From Ramlibacter tataouinensis (GTDB lineage Bacteria; Pseudomonadota; Gammaproteobacteria; Burkholderiales; Burkholderiaceae_C): DNA of 64,000 bases. This document shows, in pieces, positions 51,986 through 60,691 of this stretch (its first letter is position 1; each line of letters begins with the position of its first letter). The stretch spans positions 2,753,001 to 2,817,000 of the forward strand of contig NZ_CP010951.1 in the NCBI RefSeq assembly GCF_001580455.1, in the 5' to 3' direction. The notes beneath the pieces were generated by a model. That model made no database searches. It saw only the letters and a list, made by a program, of their open reading frames with translations, and was not told the DNA's origin. Made by a program: the position numbers and the translations under genes.

Positions 51986-52265
51986 TCCGATGACAGCTTT
52001 GTAGCGGGTGCGTCGCCGATAGAAACCCTGTTATCCGGTCTTGGCGCCAATGCGGTCATTGAGCCCCCCTGACCTGTAAGAGCGCGAACGACTGCGAGGG
52101 GTCGTCTTCTGCCGTCCCATGTTGATTCCGCGCTGAGCTGGCGCGGCCGTCCTCTCGGCCAACAGCCTTTGGTCTCACCAGCGCCCGCAACGAAGAGCAA
52201 CAAACGTCAAGTCGCATTCCCAGCATCCATGCCTATCATGAATTGTTGGCAATCGTCCACCACAA

Positions 52266-54296
52266 ATGGCCCCGCTGAGCGACCCTCAGGACACGTTCCT
52301 GCACCTGGTCGAGAACACGCCCTTCGGCGTGTTCTTCGTCGATGCGGATCTCAAGCTCGTGCAGGTCAGCGAGGGCGCCCGTCGAACATTCCGCAAGGTG
52401 ACTCCCCTTCTCGAGCGCGAACTTGGGGAGGTGCTGGCGACCCGCCAATGGCCTGAGTCGATGGTCCGCGACATGGTCGCGCAATTTCGTCGCACGCTCG
52501 AGAACGGCGAGGCCTACAGATCGCCGCGCACTGTCGTGACGAGGGTGGACACCGGCCAGGTCGAACACTACGACTGGAGGATCGAGCGTGTCACGCTTCC
52601 TGATGGGCGCAATGGCGTGGTCTGCCTGTTCTATGACCTGACGGATAGGCATCGCACAGTGTCAGCGCTGCGGCGCATCAAAGATCGGTTCCGCATGGCA
52701 TTGGACGCCGCCGGCGCGTTCGTGTACGAATTGGATCCGATCGGCGCTGGCGAGGTGATCACCTATGGCATGGACCGCGTCACAGGCTACCGGGTCGGTG
52801 AAGACAATCACACGGTCGCCTGGTGGCTTTCGCTCATTCACCCGGAGGACCTGCCCGAGCAGATGAAGAGTTTTGCATCGCAGCTGGAAAAGGGTGGGGC
52901 GAGAACCGCGGTCTACCGCATTCGTCACAAGGACGGCACATGGATCTGGGTTGAGTCCAGCTCACAGGTCCTCAAGGATGCCTCAGGGCAGCCGACGAAG
53001 ATAGTCGGCGCGATGGTCGACATCACGCAGCGCAAGCAAGCCAACGACGCGCTGTTCGAATCGGAAAGTCGCCTGCGGGCGCTGCATGCCATGAGCTCCC
53101 GCCTCTCGGGGGCGCGCGAGCTGAACGGGGCATTAGATGACCTTCTCGCAACCGCCATCGATGCGTGCGGCGCTCAGTTCGGAAACGTGCAGCTATTTAA
53201 CCCGCAGCTGCGGGGGTTGGAAATCGTGGCTCACCGGGGTTTTCGCCAGCCGTACCTCGACCACTTTCGGGTCGTGCGCGTGGACGATGGCTCCGCCACG
53301 GCCCGCGTCCTGAAGAGCGGCGAACAGCTCGTGATTGAAGATGTGCAACTCGACGCGGAGTTCACGCCGCATCGCGACATCGCATCGCAATCGGGATATC
53401 GCGGGGTGGTCTCGACTCCCCTGAAAACGTACGACGGTAGCATCCTCGGGATTCTTACCACCCACTTCCGACAGCCCCATCGCGTCTCGGGACCAGAACT
53501 GCAACTACTCGAGCTGTACGCGAGATATGCCGCAGCCCTTGTGGTCCGCCTGCGCCACGAGAAGATGCTGCAGGATGCTGAACGGCGCAAAGATGAGTTC
53601 ATCGCGACACTAGCGCACGAGCTTCGCGGACCGTTGGCCCCGGTGGTGAATTCACTCGAAATGCTGAAATGGGTGAACGGTGACGATCGCGTGGAAAAGG
53701 CACGCTCGATCATGAATCGACAGGTGACCCATCTCCGCCGGCTCGTGGACGATCTGCTCGACATCACCCGCATCGTGAACAACAAGCTGAAGCTTCACAT
53801 GGAGGACGTGGAACTCACGACGGTAATGCGCCACGTTGTGGAGACATGCGACCCAGTCGTGGAGAGCTCCGGACACAGGCTGAAACTCGACATTCCTGGA
53901 GAGATTCAAGTGCATGCCGATCCGCTTCGGCTGGTCCAGGTCCTCGTGAACCTCGTGACGAACGCGTCCAAGTACATGGACCGCGGGGGGACGATCAGCA
54001 TCAGCGCACGACTCGAAGGATCCGAAGTCGAGATTGTCGTAAGTGACACGGGCTTCGGCATCGCTCCGGAATCCCTGCCCGGTATCTTCGATTTATTCAT
54101 GCAAGTCGACACGGCATCCCACAAGTCAGGAGGCGGACTGGGCATCGGGCTGCCGCTCGTCAAGCGGCTGGTGGAACTGCATGGTGGGACGGTAACGGCC
54201 CACAGCGAAGGTGTGGGTCGCGGCAGCAGGTTCATTCTGCGCCTGCCGGTGACGAACGAGTCGGTTGAAGCAGGCTTGTCAATGACTGCGCGATAG
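52266..54296 (+). CDS. PAS/GAF sensor histidine kinase
   Basis: 676 residues, soluble. Domain order: PAS (about 10-130), PAS with PAC (about 140-258, HPEDLPEQMK … RHKDGTWIWVESSS … VDITQRKQ), GAF (about 285-430), HisKA with the phospho-acceptor His451 in ATLAHELRGPLAP, and HATPase_c (about 560-665: LVNLVTNASKYM N-box, VSDTGFGIAPE G1, GGGLGIGLPLVKRL G2). It lacks a receiver domain and no response-regulator gene is adjacent, so it is an orphan kinase. It likely senses a cytosolic small ligand or redox state. Operon alone. Confidence 0.93.
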   Translation: MAPLSDPQDTFLHLVENTPFGVFFVDADLKLVQVSEGARRTFRKVTPLLERELGEVLATRQWPESMVRDMVAQFRRTLENGEAYRSPRTVVTRVDTGQVEHYDWRIERVTLPDGRNGVVCLFYDLTDRHRTVSALRRIKDRFRMALDAAGAFVYELDPIGAGEVITYGMDRVTGYRVGEDNHTVAWWLSLIHPEDLPEQMKSFASQLEKGGARTAVYRIRHKDGTWIWVESSSQVLKDASGQPTKIVGAMVDITQRKQANDALFESESRLRALHAMSSRLSGARELNGALDDLLATAIDACGAQFGNVQLFNPQLRGLEIVAHRGFRQPYLDHFRVVRVDDGSATARVLKSGEQLVIEDVQLDAEFTPHRDIASQSGYRGVVSTPLKTYDGSILGILTTHFRQPHRVSGPELQLLELYARYAAALVVRLRHEKMLQDAERRKDEFIATLAHELRGPLAPVVNSLEMLKWVNGDDRVEKARSIMNRQVTHLRRLVDDLLDITRIVNNKLKLHMEDVELTTVMRHVVETCDPVVESSGHRLKLDIPGEIQVHADPLRLVQVLVNLVTNASKYMDRGGTISISARLEGSEVEIVVSDTGFGIAPESLPGIFDLFMQVDTASHKSGGGLGIGLPLVKRLVELHGGTVTAHSEGVGRGSRFILRLPVTNESVEAGLSMTAR

Positions 54297-54627
54297 GCTG
54301 CGGCGGCAATCCCTGCCACCGCGATCTGCAGCCCAGTAAAGCAGGATACAGACTTCTCTGGGCGCCTCGTGCTTGAGTTCCGTTCGGGCTATGGCCCCTG
54401 CGCGCCTAGCACCCGAAAGCCGGAATTGCATTCAACGGCTAACCCAGCATCCAGTCGTCGTTTCCGACTTTATTTGCAAGGACGTCCGCAAATGCAGGCG
54501 CTTGTTTTCGACTTGTAGGGGACTGGCCGCAGGAATGGTCGGGCTCGCAAGGTGCGTGTTTGCTTGCGCTCTGTATTCGACTTTATTCGGTGAGAACACC
54601 GAGACTACTTGAGTCAAGAAGCTGCGG
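54297..54627. other. Intergenic region, nothing recognised
   Basis: 331 bases between the histidine kinase and the Crp-type regulator, which converge here. A short frame at 54373-54612 is not convincing. The stretch 54450-54600 is lower in GC than its neighbours. No clear terminator hairpin could be drawn. Confidence 0.4.
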
Positions 54628-55347
54628 TTAGGGCGCCCGCGCCGGCGTGACCACAATCCGGCGGTAGCCCATCGCGATCTCACCCTTGCGTTCGAGCTCT
54701 TTCAGGGCCTCGTTGACCCGCTGCCGCGAGGCGCCGACCGCCCGCGACAGATCCTCCTGCGTCATGCGCAACTCGATGCGGCCGTCGCCAAGCGGCTGGC
54801 CGTTCTCGACCGCCAGATGAACCAGCGCCGAGCGCACGCGGTCCTCGACACTCGCATAGGCCTGTGCTGCCACGTGGTCGAGCATCTCGGTCAAACGCGA
54901 GCCCAGGAAGCGCGCCACCGCCAAGCCGGCCTCGGCATTGTCGCGAATCGCCCTGATGAAATCCGCGCCGGGAATCCATAGCACCTTGCAGTCGCCGCTG
55001 GCCACGAGATCAGCCTGCATGGGCACTGCAGATAGCACAGCGCCGACGCCCACGGCCTCGCCCGTCTCGATCCAGCGGATCAGGTGCTCTTCGCCATCGA
55101 TGCCGCGCATCACCGCGCGCAGCCGGCCCTCGGCAACCACCAGCACAGCCGATAGAGCCTGCCCCCGCTGCGCCAGGGTGGCGCCGTCGCGATGGCGCCG
55201 CATCGCGCCTTGCTGCCGCAGGAAAGCTGCCGTCGCGGGCGGCACGGTTTCCCACAAGTCCACCCTATAGGAAGGTGCTGAATGTGCGGCCCGGGCAGAT
55301 CCGAGAGCCGAGTCACGGCCAGGATTCACCCTTGAATTGTCAGACAT
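54628..55347 (-). CDS. Crp/Fnr family transcriptional regulator
   Basis: 239 residues from the ATG at 55347 (MSDNSRVNPGRD); a longer frame reaches 55410. The cyclic-nucleotide-type beta-roll spans about 30-140 (DGATLAQRGQALSAVLVVAEG, IDGEEHLIRWIETGEAVG), a dimer helix follows (about 140-165), and the C-terminal winged helix has LRMTQEDLSRAVGASRQRVN and ALKELERKGEI. No cysteine cluster as in Fnr is seen, so it is not an iron-sulfur oxygen sensor. It is divergent from the transporter-BMC operon with about 90 bases between starts, which makes it the probable regulator of that operon. Confidence 0.9.
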   Translation of the reverse strand: MSDNSRVNPGRDSALGSARAAHSAPSYRVDLWETVPPATAAFLRQQGAMRRHRDGATLAQRGQALSAVLVVAEGRLRAVMRGIDGEEHLIRWIETGEAVGVGAVLSAVPMQADLVASGDCKVLWIPGADFIRAIRDNAEAGLAVARFLGSRLTEMLDHVAAQAYASVEDRVRSALVHLAVENGQPLGDGRIELRMTQEDLSRAVGASRQRVNEALKELERKGEIAMGYRRIVVTPARAP

Positions 55348-55354
55348 ACGACAA
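55337..55354. promoter_or_regulatory. Candidate Crp-type operator
   Basis: TTGTC-N8-GACAA (55337-55341 and 55350-55354) is a Crp/Fnr-like dyad lying across the start codon of the regulator gene and 85 bases before the ABC transporter start. It could serve for autoregulation and for control of the BMC operon. Only one such site was found, so support is weak. Confidence 0.35.
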
Positions 55355-55438
55355 AGATTCTCGCACTTGCGCCTTCTAATTCGCCGCTTCGCTGCCGCTG
55401 TGGGCAGCACTGATCAGAGCGTTCAAAGGACACACCGC

Positions 55439-56428
55439 ATGCGCAAGCTCTTCCATCTCGCCGGCTGCTGGCTGGCGCTGTCAATGACCGCGCCGGCGTG
55501 GGCCCAGGACACGGTCCGCATCCAGGACTACCCCGGACTGGGCAATTTCCTCGTGCGCGTGGCCAACGCCAACGGCCTGTGCGAGAAGCACGGCTTGAAG
55601 TGCGAGCTGCGCGTGATTCCACAGGCGCCGCTGGGAATGCAGACGATGTTGTCGGGCGAGCTCGATGTCGCCGTGCCTCCGCCTGAGGTGCTGCTGCAGG
55701 CCGTGAACAAAGGGGCGGACCTGAAGGTGCTGGGCAGCGGCGCGCGCGATCCGGTGTTCTTCCTGATGGCCGGTGCGGGGCTGGACACGCCCAACGCCGC
55801 GAAGGGCTACCCGGCCGTGATGCAGGATTTCAAGGGCAGGAAGATCGGCGTCACCGCGCGCGGCAGCGGCGCGGAGTTCCAGCTGGTGAACATGCTCAAG
55901 GAGGCCGGCATGAAGCCGGAGGACGTGACCATCGTCGCCGTCGGCGCGCCTAACACCGCCTTCCCCGCGATCGCCAACAAGCAGATCGACGGCCTGGTGC
56001 TGTTCACGCCGATGGACGGTTTCTGCGAAGTCAGCAAGGCCTGCCGCGTGGTGGTGGACCCGCGCAAGGGCCAGGGCCCGGCCGACATCGTCAAGACCTC
56101 GGGCGCGGCGGCCCTGCAGGTGGTGCGCAGCGACTGGGCCGCCAAAAACCCCAAGGTGGCTGACGCCTACGGCCGCGCGATGCGCGAAGCCGAGGCGCTG
56201 GCCCAGAACCCGGCCAACTTCCCCGCCATGCTCAAGATCGCACAGGACACCTTCAAGATCGAAGCGCAGGGTGCGGACAAGGTGATCGAGATTGCGCTGC
56301 GCAACTCACTGCCGGGCTACCGCTACTCGGTCGAGCCGAAGGCGCTGCAGCACGTGGCCGAGTACATGCAGCGCAGCGGGCAGATCGACAAGCTGGTCGA
56401 CACATCCAAGCTGCTGCTTGCGCGCTGA
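55439..56428 (+). CDS. ABC transporter substrate-binding protein (TauA/SsuA/NMT1-like)
   Basis: 329 residues from the ATG at 55439 (AAGGA site upstream). A signal peptide (about 1-22, GCWLALSMTAPAWAQ) leads to a periplasmic binding protein of the NMT1/TauA type: VRIQDYPGLGNFLVRVANAN, a LDVAVPPPEVLLQAVNKGA hinge region, KGRKIGVTARGSGAEF and IVAVGAPNTAFPAIANKQID. This class binds sulfonates, taurine, nitrate-like or thiamine-precursor molecules. The direct co-transcription with an ATPase, a permease and a TauD-family enzyme argues for a sulfonate-like ligand. First gene of the BMC operon. Confidence 0.9.
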   Translation: MRKLFHLAGCWLALSMTAPAWAQDTVRIQDYPGLGNFLVRVANANGLCEKHGLKCELRVIPQAPLGMQTMLSGELDVAVPPPEVLLQAVNKGADLKVLGSGARDPVFFLMAGAGLDTPNAAKGYPAVMQDFKGRKIGVTARGSGAEFQLVNMLKEAGMKPEDVTIVAVGAPNTAFPAIANKQIDGLVLFTPMDGFCEVSKACRVVVDPRKGQGPADIVKTSGAAALQVVRSDWAAKNPKVADAYGRAMREAEALAQNPANFPAMLKIAQDTFKIEAQGADKVIEIALRNSLPGYRYSVEPKALQHVAEYMQRSGQIDKLVDTSKLLLAR

Positions 56429-56479
56429 GCCGCTGCTCGCGTTCTCGTCCACCTCTCTTTCGATTTCGGGATCTTCAGA

Positions 56480-57304
56480 ATGCGCGCTGTTGCGCCAAGC
56501 CCCGCCGTTGCCGGATTTCGCGCGCCGGCGCCAAGCCCCGCCATTGCCATCGATCGCCTGCACTTGAGCTTCGACGGTCGCACGCCGGTGCTCTCGGATG
56601 TCTCGCTGCAGGTATCCGACGGCGAATTCGTCTCCCTCGTCGGGCCCAGCGGCTGTGGCAAGACCACGCTGCTGAACCTGTGCGCCGGCCTGGTCCAGCA
56701 CTCCGGCACCGGTTCGGTCTGCGTGGCCGGCGAGGCGCCACGCGAGGGCAGTCCCAAGGTGGCCTACATGCTGGCGCGCGACAGCCTGCTGCCGTGGCGC
56801 ACGGCGCTGGACAACGCGGCGTTCGGCCTGCAGGTGCGGGGCGCATCGCCCGAGCAGGCCCGCGCGCGGGCCCGGGCCATGCTTGCCGAGGTGGGTCTTG
56901 CCGGCTGCGAGGATGCGTTGCCCAAGGCCCTGTCGCACGGCATGCGCCAGCGCACCGCGCTGGCACGCACCTTCACGATGGACTCCCCGCTGTTGCTGAT
57001 GGACGAGCCCTTCGGGGCCCTGGATGCACAGACCAAGCTGCAACTGCAGGACCTGCTGTTGCGCCTGTGCCAACAGCACCGGCACTCGGTGCTGTTCATC
57101 ACCCACGACCTCGCCGAGGCGGTGGCGGTGTCGGACCGGGTGGTGGTGATGTCCTCGCGCCCCGGGCGCATCGTGGCCGACGTGCGCATCGACCTGCCGC
57201 GTCCGCGCTCGATTCGCGAGCTGCAGAAAGACCCGCATTTCCACGAGCTGTACGCGCAGCTGTGGGCGCATCTTGAATCGGGCTGGGGCAAGCATGAAGG
57301 CTGA
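56480..57304 (+). CDS. ABC transporter ATP-binding protein (TauB/SsuB-like)
   Basis: 274 residues. Walker A GPSGCGKTT (about 55-63), Q-loop region with YMLARDSLLPWRTALDNA (the DSLLPW block is typical of TauB/SsuB), signature LSHGMRQRTALAR with His in place of the usual second Gly-position residue of LSGGQ, Walker B LLLMDEPFGALD and the switch FITHDLAEA. The first 22 residues contain an internal direct repeat (APSPAVAGFRAP, APSPAIAIDR), coded by a repeated CGCCAAGCCCCGCC stretch, suggesting a small duplication at the 5' end. Cytosolic side of the importer that feeds the BMC pathway. Confidence 0.92.
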   Translation: MRAVAPSPAVAGFRAPAPSPAIAIDRLHLSFDGRTPVLSDVSLQVSDGEFVSLVGPSGCGKTTLLNLCAGLVQHSGTGSVCVAGEAPREGSPKVAYMLARDSLLPWRTALDNAAFGLQVRGASPEQARARARAMLAEVGLAGCEDALPKALSHGMRQRTALARTFTMDSPLLLMDEPFGALDAQTKLQLQDLLLRLCQQHRHSVLFITHDLAEAVAVSDRVVVMSSRPGRIVADVRIDLPRPRSIRELQKDPHFHELYAQLWAHLESGWGKHEG

Positions 57305-57305
57305 C

Positions 57306-58061
57306 ATGAGAATTTCGCACTGGCGCCTCGGCCTGCTGCATCTCGCGTTCATCGCGCTGTTGTTGGGCCTGGGCGAACTGGCCGCCACGCGCCGCTGGGT
57401 CGATCCCACCTTCTTCGGCCAACCCAGCGGCGTGGCGAAGTTCCTGTGGAACAACCTGGCCGCCGCGAAGCTGTGGACCGACCTGGGCTGGACCATGGCG
57501 GGCGTGCTTTTGTCCTTCGCCCTGGGCAGCGTGGCGGCGTTCGCGGTCGGGCTGGCCTTCGTGCGTTGGCCGAAGATCGAGCAGTTTGCCGAGCCTTACT
57601 TCAACGCGCTCAACGTGATGCCGCGCATCGCGCTGGCGCCGCTGTTCATCCTGTGGTTCGGCCTCGGGCTGGGCAGCAAGATCGCGGTGGGCTTCTCGCT
57701 GACCTTCTTCATCGTGCTGTCGGCCACCGTGGCCGGCATCCGCGGCGTCAGCCTGGACCACGTGACGCTGTGCCGCACGCTGGGCGCCAGCGCCGCCACC
57801 ACGTTCTTCCAGGTCACGCTGCCCGGGGCCGTTCCGGTGATCTTCTCCGGCCTGCGCCTGGGACTGATCTATGCGCTGCTTGGGGTGATCGGCGCCGAGA
57901 TCATCGCCAGCGAGAAGGGCCTGGGCCAGCAGCTGGCCTACCTCGGCTCCACCTTCGACATCAACGGCGTCATGGCGCTGCTGCTGGTCCTGGCCCTGCT
58001 GGGCGTGGCGATCGTGCGCTTCATGACATGGCTCGAACAACGCCTGCTGCATTGGCAGTGA
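57306..58061 (+). CDS. ABC transporter permease (TauC/SsuC-like)
   Basis: 251 residues from the ATG at 57306, which has a GAAGG site; an ATG at 57294 in the same frame would overlap the ATPase gene. Six TM helices of the BPD_transp_1 fold, with the cytoplasmic coupling loop DHVTLCRTLGASAATTFFQV, LPGAVPVIFSGLRLGL (the EAA-like loop), and ALLGVIGAEIIASEKGLG, which is the classical end-block of TauC/SsuC. It completes the importer. The gene stops 10 bases before the dioxygenase start, so enzyme and transporter are one transcript. Confidence 0.92.
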   Translation: MRISHWRLGLLHLAFIALLLGLGELAATRRWVDPTFFGQPSGVAKFLWNNLAAAKLWTDLGWTMAGVLLSFALGSVAAFAVGLAFVRWPKIEQFAEPYFNALNVMPRIALAPLFILWFGLGLGSKIAVGFSLTFFIVLSATVAGIRGVSLDHVTLCRTLGASAATTFFQVTLPGAVPVIFSGLRLGLIYALLGVIGAEIIASEKGLGQQLAYLGSTFDINGVMALLLVLALLGVAIVRFMTWLEQRLLHWQ

Positions 58062-58071
58062 AGGAAACTCC

Positions 58072-59184
58072 ATGAACTATCGTCACATCCAGGTCGACCC
58101 CGTCACGCCCACCATCGGCGCGATGATCAGCGGCGTCGACCTCAACCACGTCCGCTCGGAGGACGTGTACGAGGAAATCCAGCAGGCGCTGTGGGCGCAC
58201 GGCGTAGTGTTCTTCCGCAAGCAGCCGCTGACGCCGGAGGCGCACGTGCGCCTGGCGCGCCAGTTCGGCGAGGTGGAGAAGCACGAGTTCTTCCCGCATA
58301 TCAAGGGCGTCCCCGAGATCCAGCTGATCGCGCACGAGGGCTACGAGTCGCCCGAGACCGATCGCTGGCACACCGACGTCACCTTCCGCAAGAAGCCCTC
58401 GATGGTCTGCGCGCTGCGCATCACCGACATTCCACCGAACGGCGGCGACACGATGTGGGCCAGCACCGCCGCCGCCTTCGACGCGTTGGGCGAGCCGATG
58501 CAGCAGCTGCTGATGGGACTGCAGGCCGAGCACGACATGCCCTTCCACTTCCGGCGCGTCAACGCCTACGAAAAGCTGGCCAAGCGCCAGGCGGATGCGG
58601 ACAAGCGGGCAGGCGCGATGATGAACACGATGGGTTCGTCCGAAGAGCTGAATGCCGCGCTCGCCGACCGCGAGTGCAAGATGATCAAGGACAACCCCCC
58701 GGTGCTGCACCCGGCGGTGATCACCCACCCCTTCAACGGCCGGCGCCTCCTGTTCGTCAACTCGATCTGGACCAAGCGCCTGCTGGGCGTGCACATGGAC
58801 CTGAGCGAGGCCCTGCTGCACATGCTCGCCGAGTGGGTCAAGAAGCCCGAGTTCATGGTGCGCTTCCGCTGGGAGAAGGACTCGCTGGTGCTATGGGACA
58901 ACTGCCAGACCCAGCACTATGCGGTGTTCGACTATGCGCCGCACTACCGCGCCGGCCAACGCGTCACCGCCGGCAGTTTCGTGCCGACGCTGGGCGGCGC
59001 GCAGCCGGCCGCTGCCACTGGCATGGCCGCCAGTGCGCCGGGCGCGGGACTGAAGCGCGTGCTGGATACCTCGCGCCTGCAAGGCGCGAGCCCGCAGGAG
59101 AAGGCCGCCGTCGATGCCCTCTTTGCGGCGCTCGACAACGTGGACCTCGGTGGTGTGGCCGCGCGGGCCCATGGGCGGCGCTGA
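58072..59184 (+). CDS. TauD/TfdA-family 2-oxoglutarate dioxygenase with C-terminal extension
   Basis: 370 residues, about 85 more than TauD (283). The Fe(II) triad is complete: WHTDVTF gives H100 and D102, and TQHYA gives H282. The 2-oxoglutarate Arg (R293) and the Arg equivalent to R270 of E. coli TauD that holds the sulfonate (R297) are both present; H71 matches TauD H70, while TauD Tyr73 is Phe74 here. So a sulfonate or similar anionic substrate is likely, though not necessarily taurine. An insert of about 45 residues lies near 161-205. The tail (about 305-370) is a Gly/Ala/Pro linker followed by SPQEKAAVDALFAALDNVDL, an amphipathic helix like a BMC-targeting peptide. A good ribosome site GAAGGAA precedes the ATG. 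Confidence 0.9.
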   Translation: MNYRHIQVDPVTPTIGAMISGVDLNHVRSEDVYEEIQQALWAHGVVFFRKQPLTPEAHVRLARQFGEVEKHEFFPHIKGVPEIQLIAHEGYESPETDRWHTDVTFRKKPSMVCALRITDIPPNGGDTMWASTAAAFDALGEPMQQLLMGLQAEHDMPFHFRRVNAYEKLAKRQADADKRAGAMMNTMGSSEELNAALADRECKMIKDNPPVLHPAVITHPFNGRRLLFVNSIWTKRLLGVHMDLSEALLHMLAEWVKKPEFMVRFRWEKDSLVLWDNCQTQHYAVFDYAPHYRAGQRVTAGSFVPTLGGAQPAAATGMAASAPGAGLKRVLDTSRLQGASPQEKAAVDALFAALDNVDLGGVAARAHGRR

Positions 59185-59197
59185 GCGGGTGCCGAAC

Positions 59198-60676
59198 ATG
59201 GACAAGGACCTCGCAGCCCTCCAGGAAGCGCGTGACCTGCTGGCGCGCGCCCGCGTCGCCGCCTCCGCACTGGCCCGGCTGAGCCCCGAGCAGGCCTGGG
59301 CGATCGCCGAAGCCGTCGGCGCGGCACTGCTCCCCAAGGCCGAGCACTACGCCGAATGGGCCGTGCGCGAGACGCGCATCGGCAAGATTGCGGACAAGGT
59401 ACAGAAGAACCGCATGGCCTGCCAGCAGACGCTGGACGGCTGGCGCCATGTGCCACTGGGCGGCGTGCGGCGCAACGATGCGCTGCGACTGGTCGAGATC
59501 GGCCGGCCGGCCGGCGTGGTGGTGGGGCTGTCGAACTCCACCTCGCCGGTGGCCACCATCATCTTCAAAAGCCTGATGGCGCTGATGACGCGCAATGCGC
59601 TGGTGATCAGCCCGCACCCGGTGGCGCTGCAGTGCTGCGCCGACGCCGTGCGCGAGATCCAGGCCGCCGCGCAACGCGCCGGGGCGCCGGCCGATGCGGT
59701 GCAGATGCTGTCGCAGCCCACGGTGGAAGCCACCAACGCGCTGATGCGCGATGCGCGCTGCGACGTGATCGTGGCCACCGGCGGCACGCCGATGGTGCGC
59801 GCCGCCTACTCCTCGGGCAACCCGGCCATCGGCGTGGGCGCCGGCAACGTGCCGGTCTATGTGGACCGCAGCGCCGACGTCGCCGCGATTGCGCCGCAAC
59901 TCGTACAGGACAAGAACTTCGACCACGGCAGCCCCTGCTCGGCGCCCAGCGTGCTGCTGGTGGACCGGCCGGCGGCCATGGCGATGCGCGAAGCGCTGGT
60001 CGCCTGCGGCGCCCATGTCTGCAGCGATGAAGAGGCTGACCGCGTTCAGGCCCATGCTTGGCCGGGCGGCAAGTTCAACGCCAAGGTGGTGGGTCGTCCG
60101 GCGGCCGAGATCGCCGCCGGCGCGGGCCTGCGGCTGCCGGCCGACACGCCGGCACTGGTGCTCCCGCTGATGCGGCCCGAGGTCGGCCACCCGCTGCTGC
60201 GCGAGAAGCTGTCGCCCATCCTCACCGCAGTGGTGGTCGATGGCATGGATGGCGCGATCGACGTGGCCCGCATGATGCTTGCGCACGGCGGAGCCGGCCA
60301 CACCGCCGGCATCCACACCGCCGATGCGCAGCAGGCGGTCTACTGGGGCGCCGCGCTCGACTATTACCGCGTCATCGTCAACGGCGGGACCGTGCTGGGT
60401 TCGACCGGCGGCGAAACGGGGCTGCCATACACCTTCACCATCGGCACCGGCTTCGCCGGCAAGAGCTCGGTGGACTTCAACGTGGGCCCCGATGCGCTGG
60501 TCAACTGGAAGCGTGTCGCCTTCCCGCTGCCCGGCGGCTGGATAGCCACGCGCGGTGCCCGTGCGCCCGCGAGCGCACCGGCGTCCCCGGCGATGACACC
60601 CGCCGCCACGCGTCCCGAGACCAGCGCCGCCGAGTTGTTGCGCGTGCTGGCTGAAGAACTGGAGCGCGCGCACTGA
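59198..60676 (+). CDS. CoA-acylating aldehyde dehydrogenase, BMC cargo
   Basis: 492 residues from the ATG at 59198 (an ATG at 59171 would overlap the dioxygenase gene). Family of acetaldehyde/propionaldehyde dehydrogenases (EutE, PduP) and sulfoacetaldehyde dehydrogenase SauS. The catalytic Cys is C247 in DHGSPCSAP; the cofactor domain has GNPAIGVGAGNVPVYVD; TGGETGLPYTF and FAGKSSVDFN lie near the end. It oxidises an aldehyde to acyl-CoA with NAD+. The C-terminus adds an Ala/Pro-rich linker (about 450-475) and a helix, ETSAAELLRVLAEELERAH, fitting an encapsulation peptide. Adjacent to shell genes, so it is the expected signature enzyme of the compartment. Confidence 0.92.
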   Translation: MDKDLAALQEARDLLARARVAASALARLSPEQAWAIAEAVGAALLPKAEHYAEWAVRETRIGKIADKVQKNRMACQQTLDGWRHVPLGGVRRNDALRLVEIGRPAGVVVGLSNSTSPVATIIFKSLMALMTRNALVISPHPVALQCCADAVREIQAAAQRAGAPADAVQMLSQPTVEATNALMRDARCDVIVATGGTPMVRAAYSSGNPAIGVGAGNVPVYVDRSADVAAIAPQLVQDKNFDHGSPCSAPSVLLVDRPAAMAMREALVACGAHVCSDEEADRVQAHAWPGGKFNAKVVGRPAAEIAAGAGLRLPADTPALVLPLMRPEVGHPLLREKLSPILTAVVVDGMDGAIDVARMMLAHGGAGHTAGIHTADAQQAVYWGAALDYYRVIVNGGTVLGSTGGETGLPYTFTIGTGFAGKSSVDFNVGPDALVNWKRVAFPLPGGWIATRGARAPASAPASPAMTPAATRPETSAAELLRVLAEELERAH

Positions 60677-60691
60677 GCGCGCGGATACACC

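Noticed and set aside
56486..56550. Direct repeat at the 5' end of the ABC ATPase gene
   Set aside because: CGCCAAGCCCCGCC occurs twice, but only two copies and within coding sequence; taken as a small local duplication, not a regulatory array.
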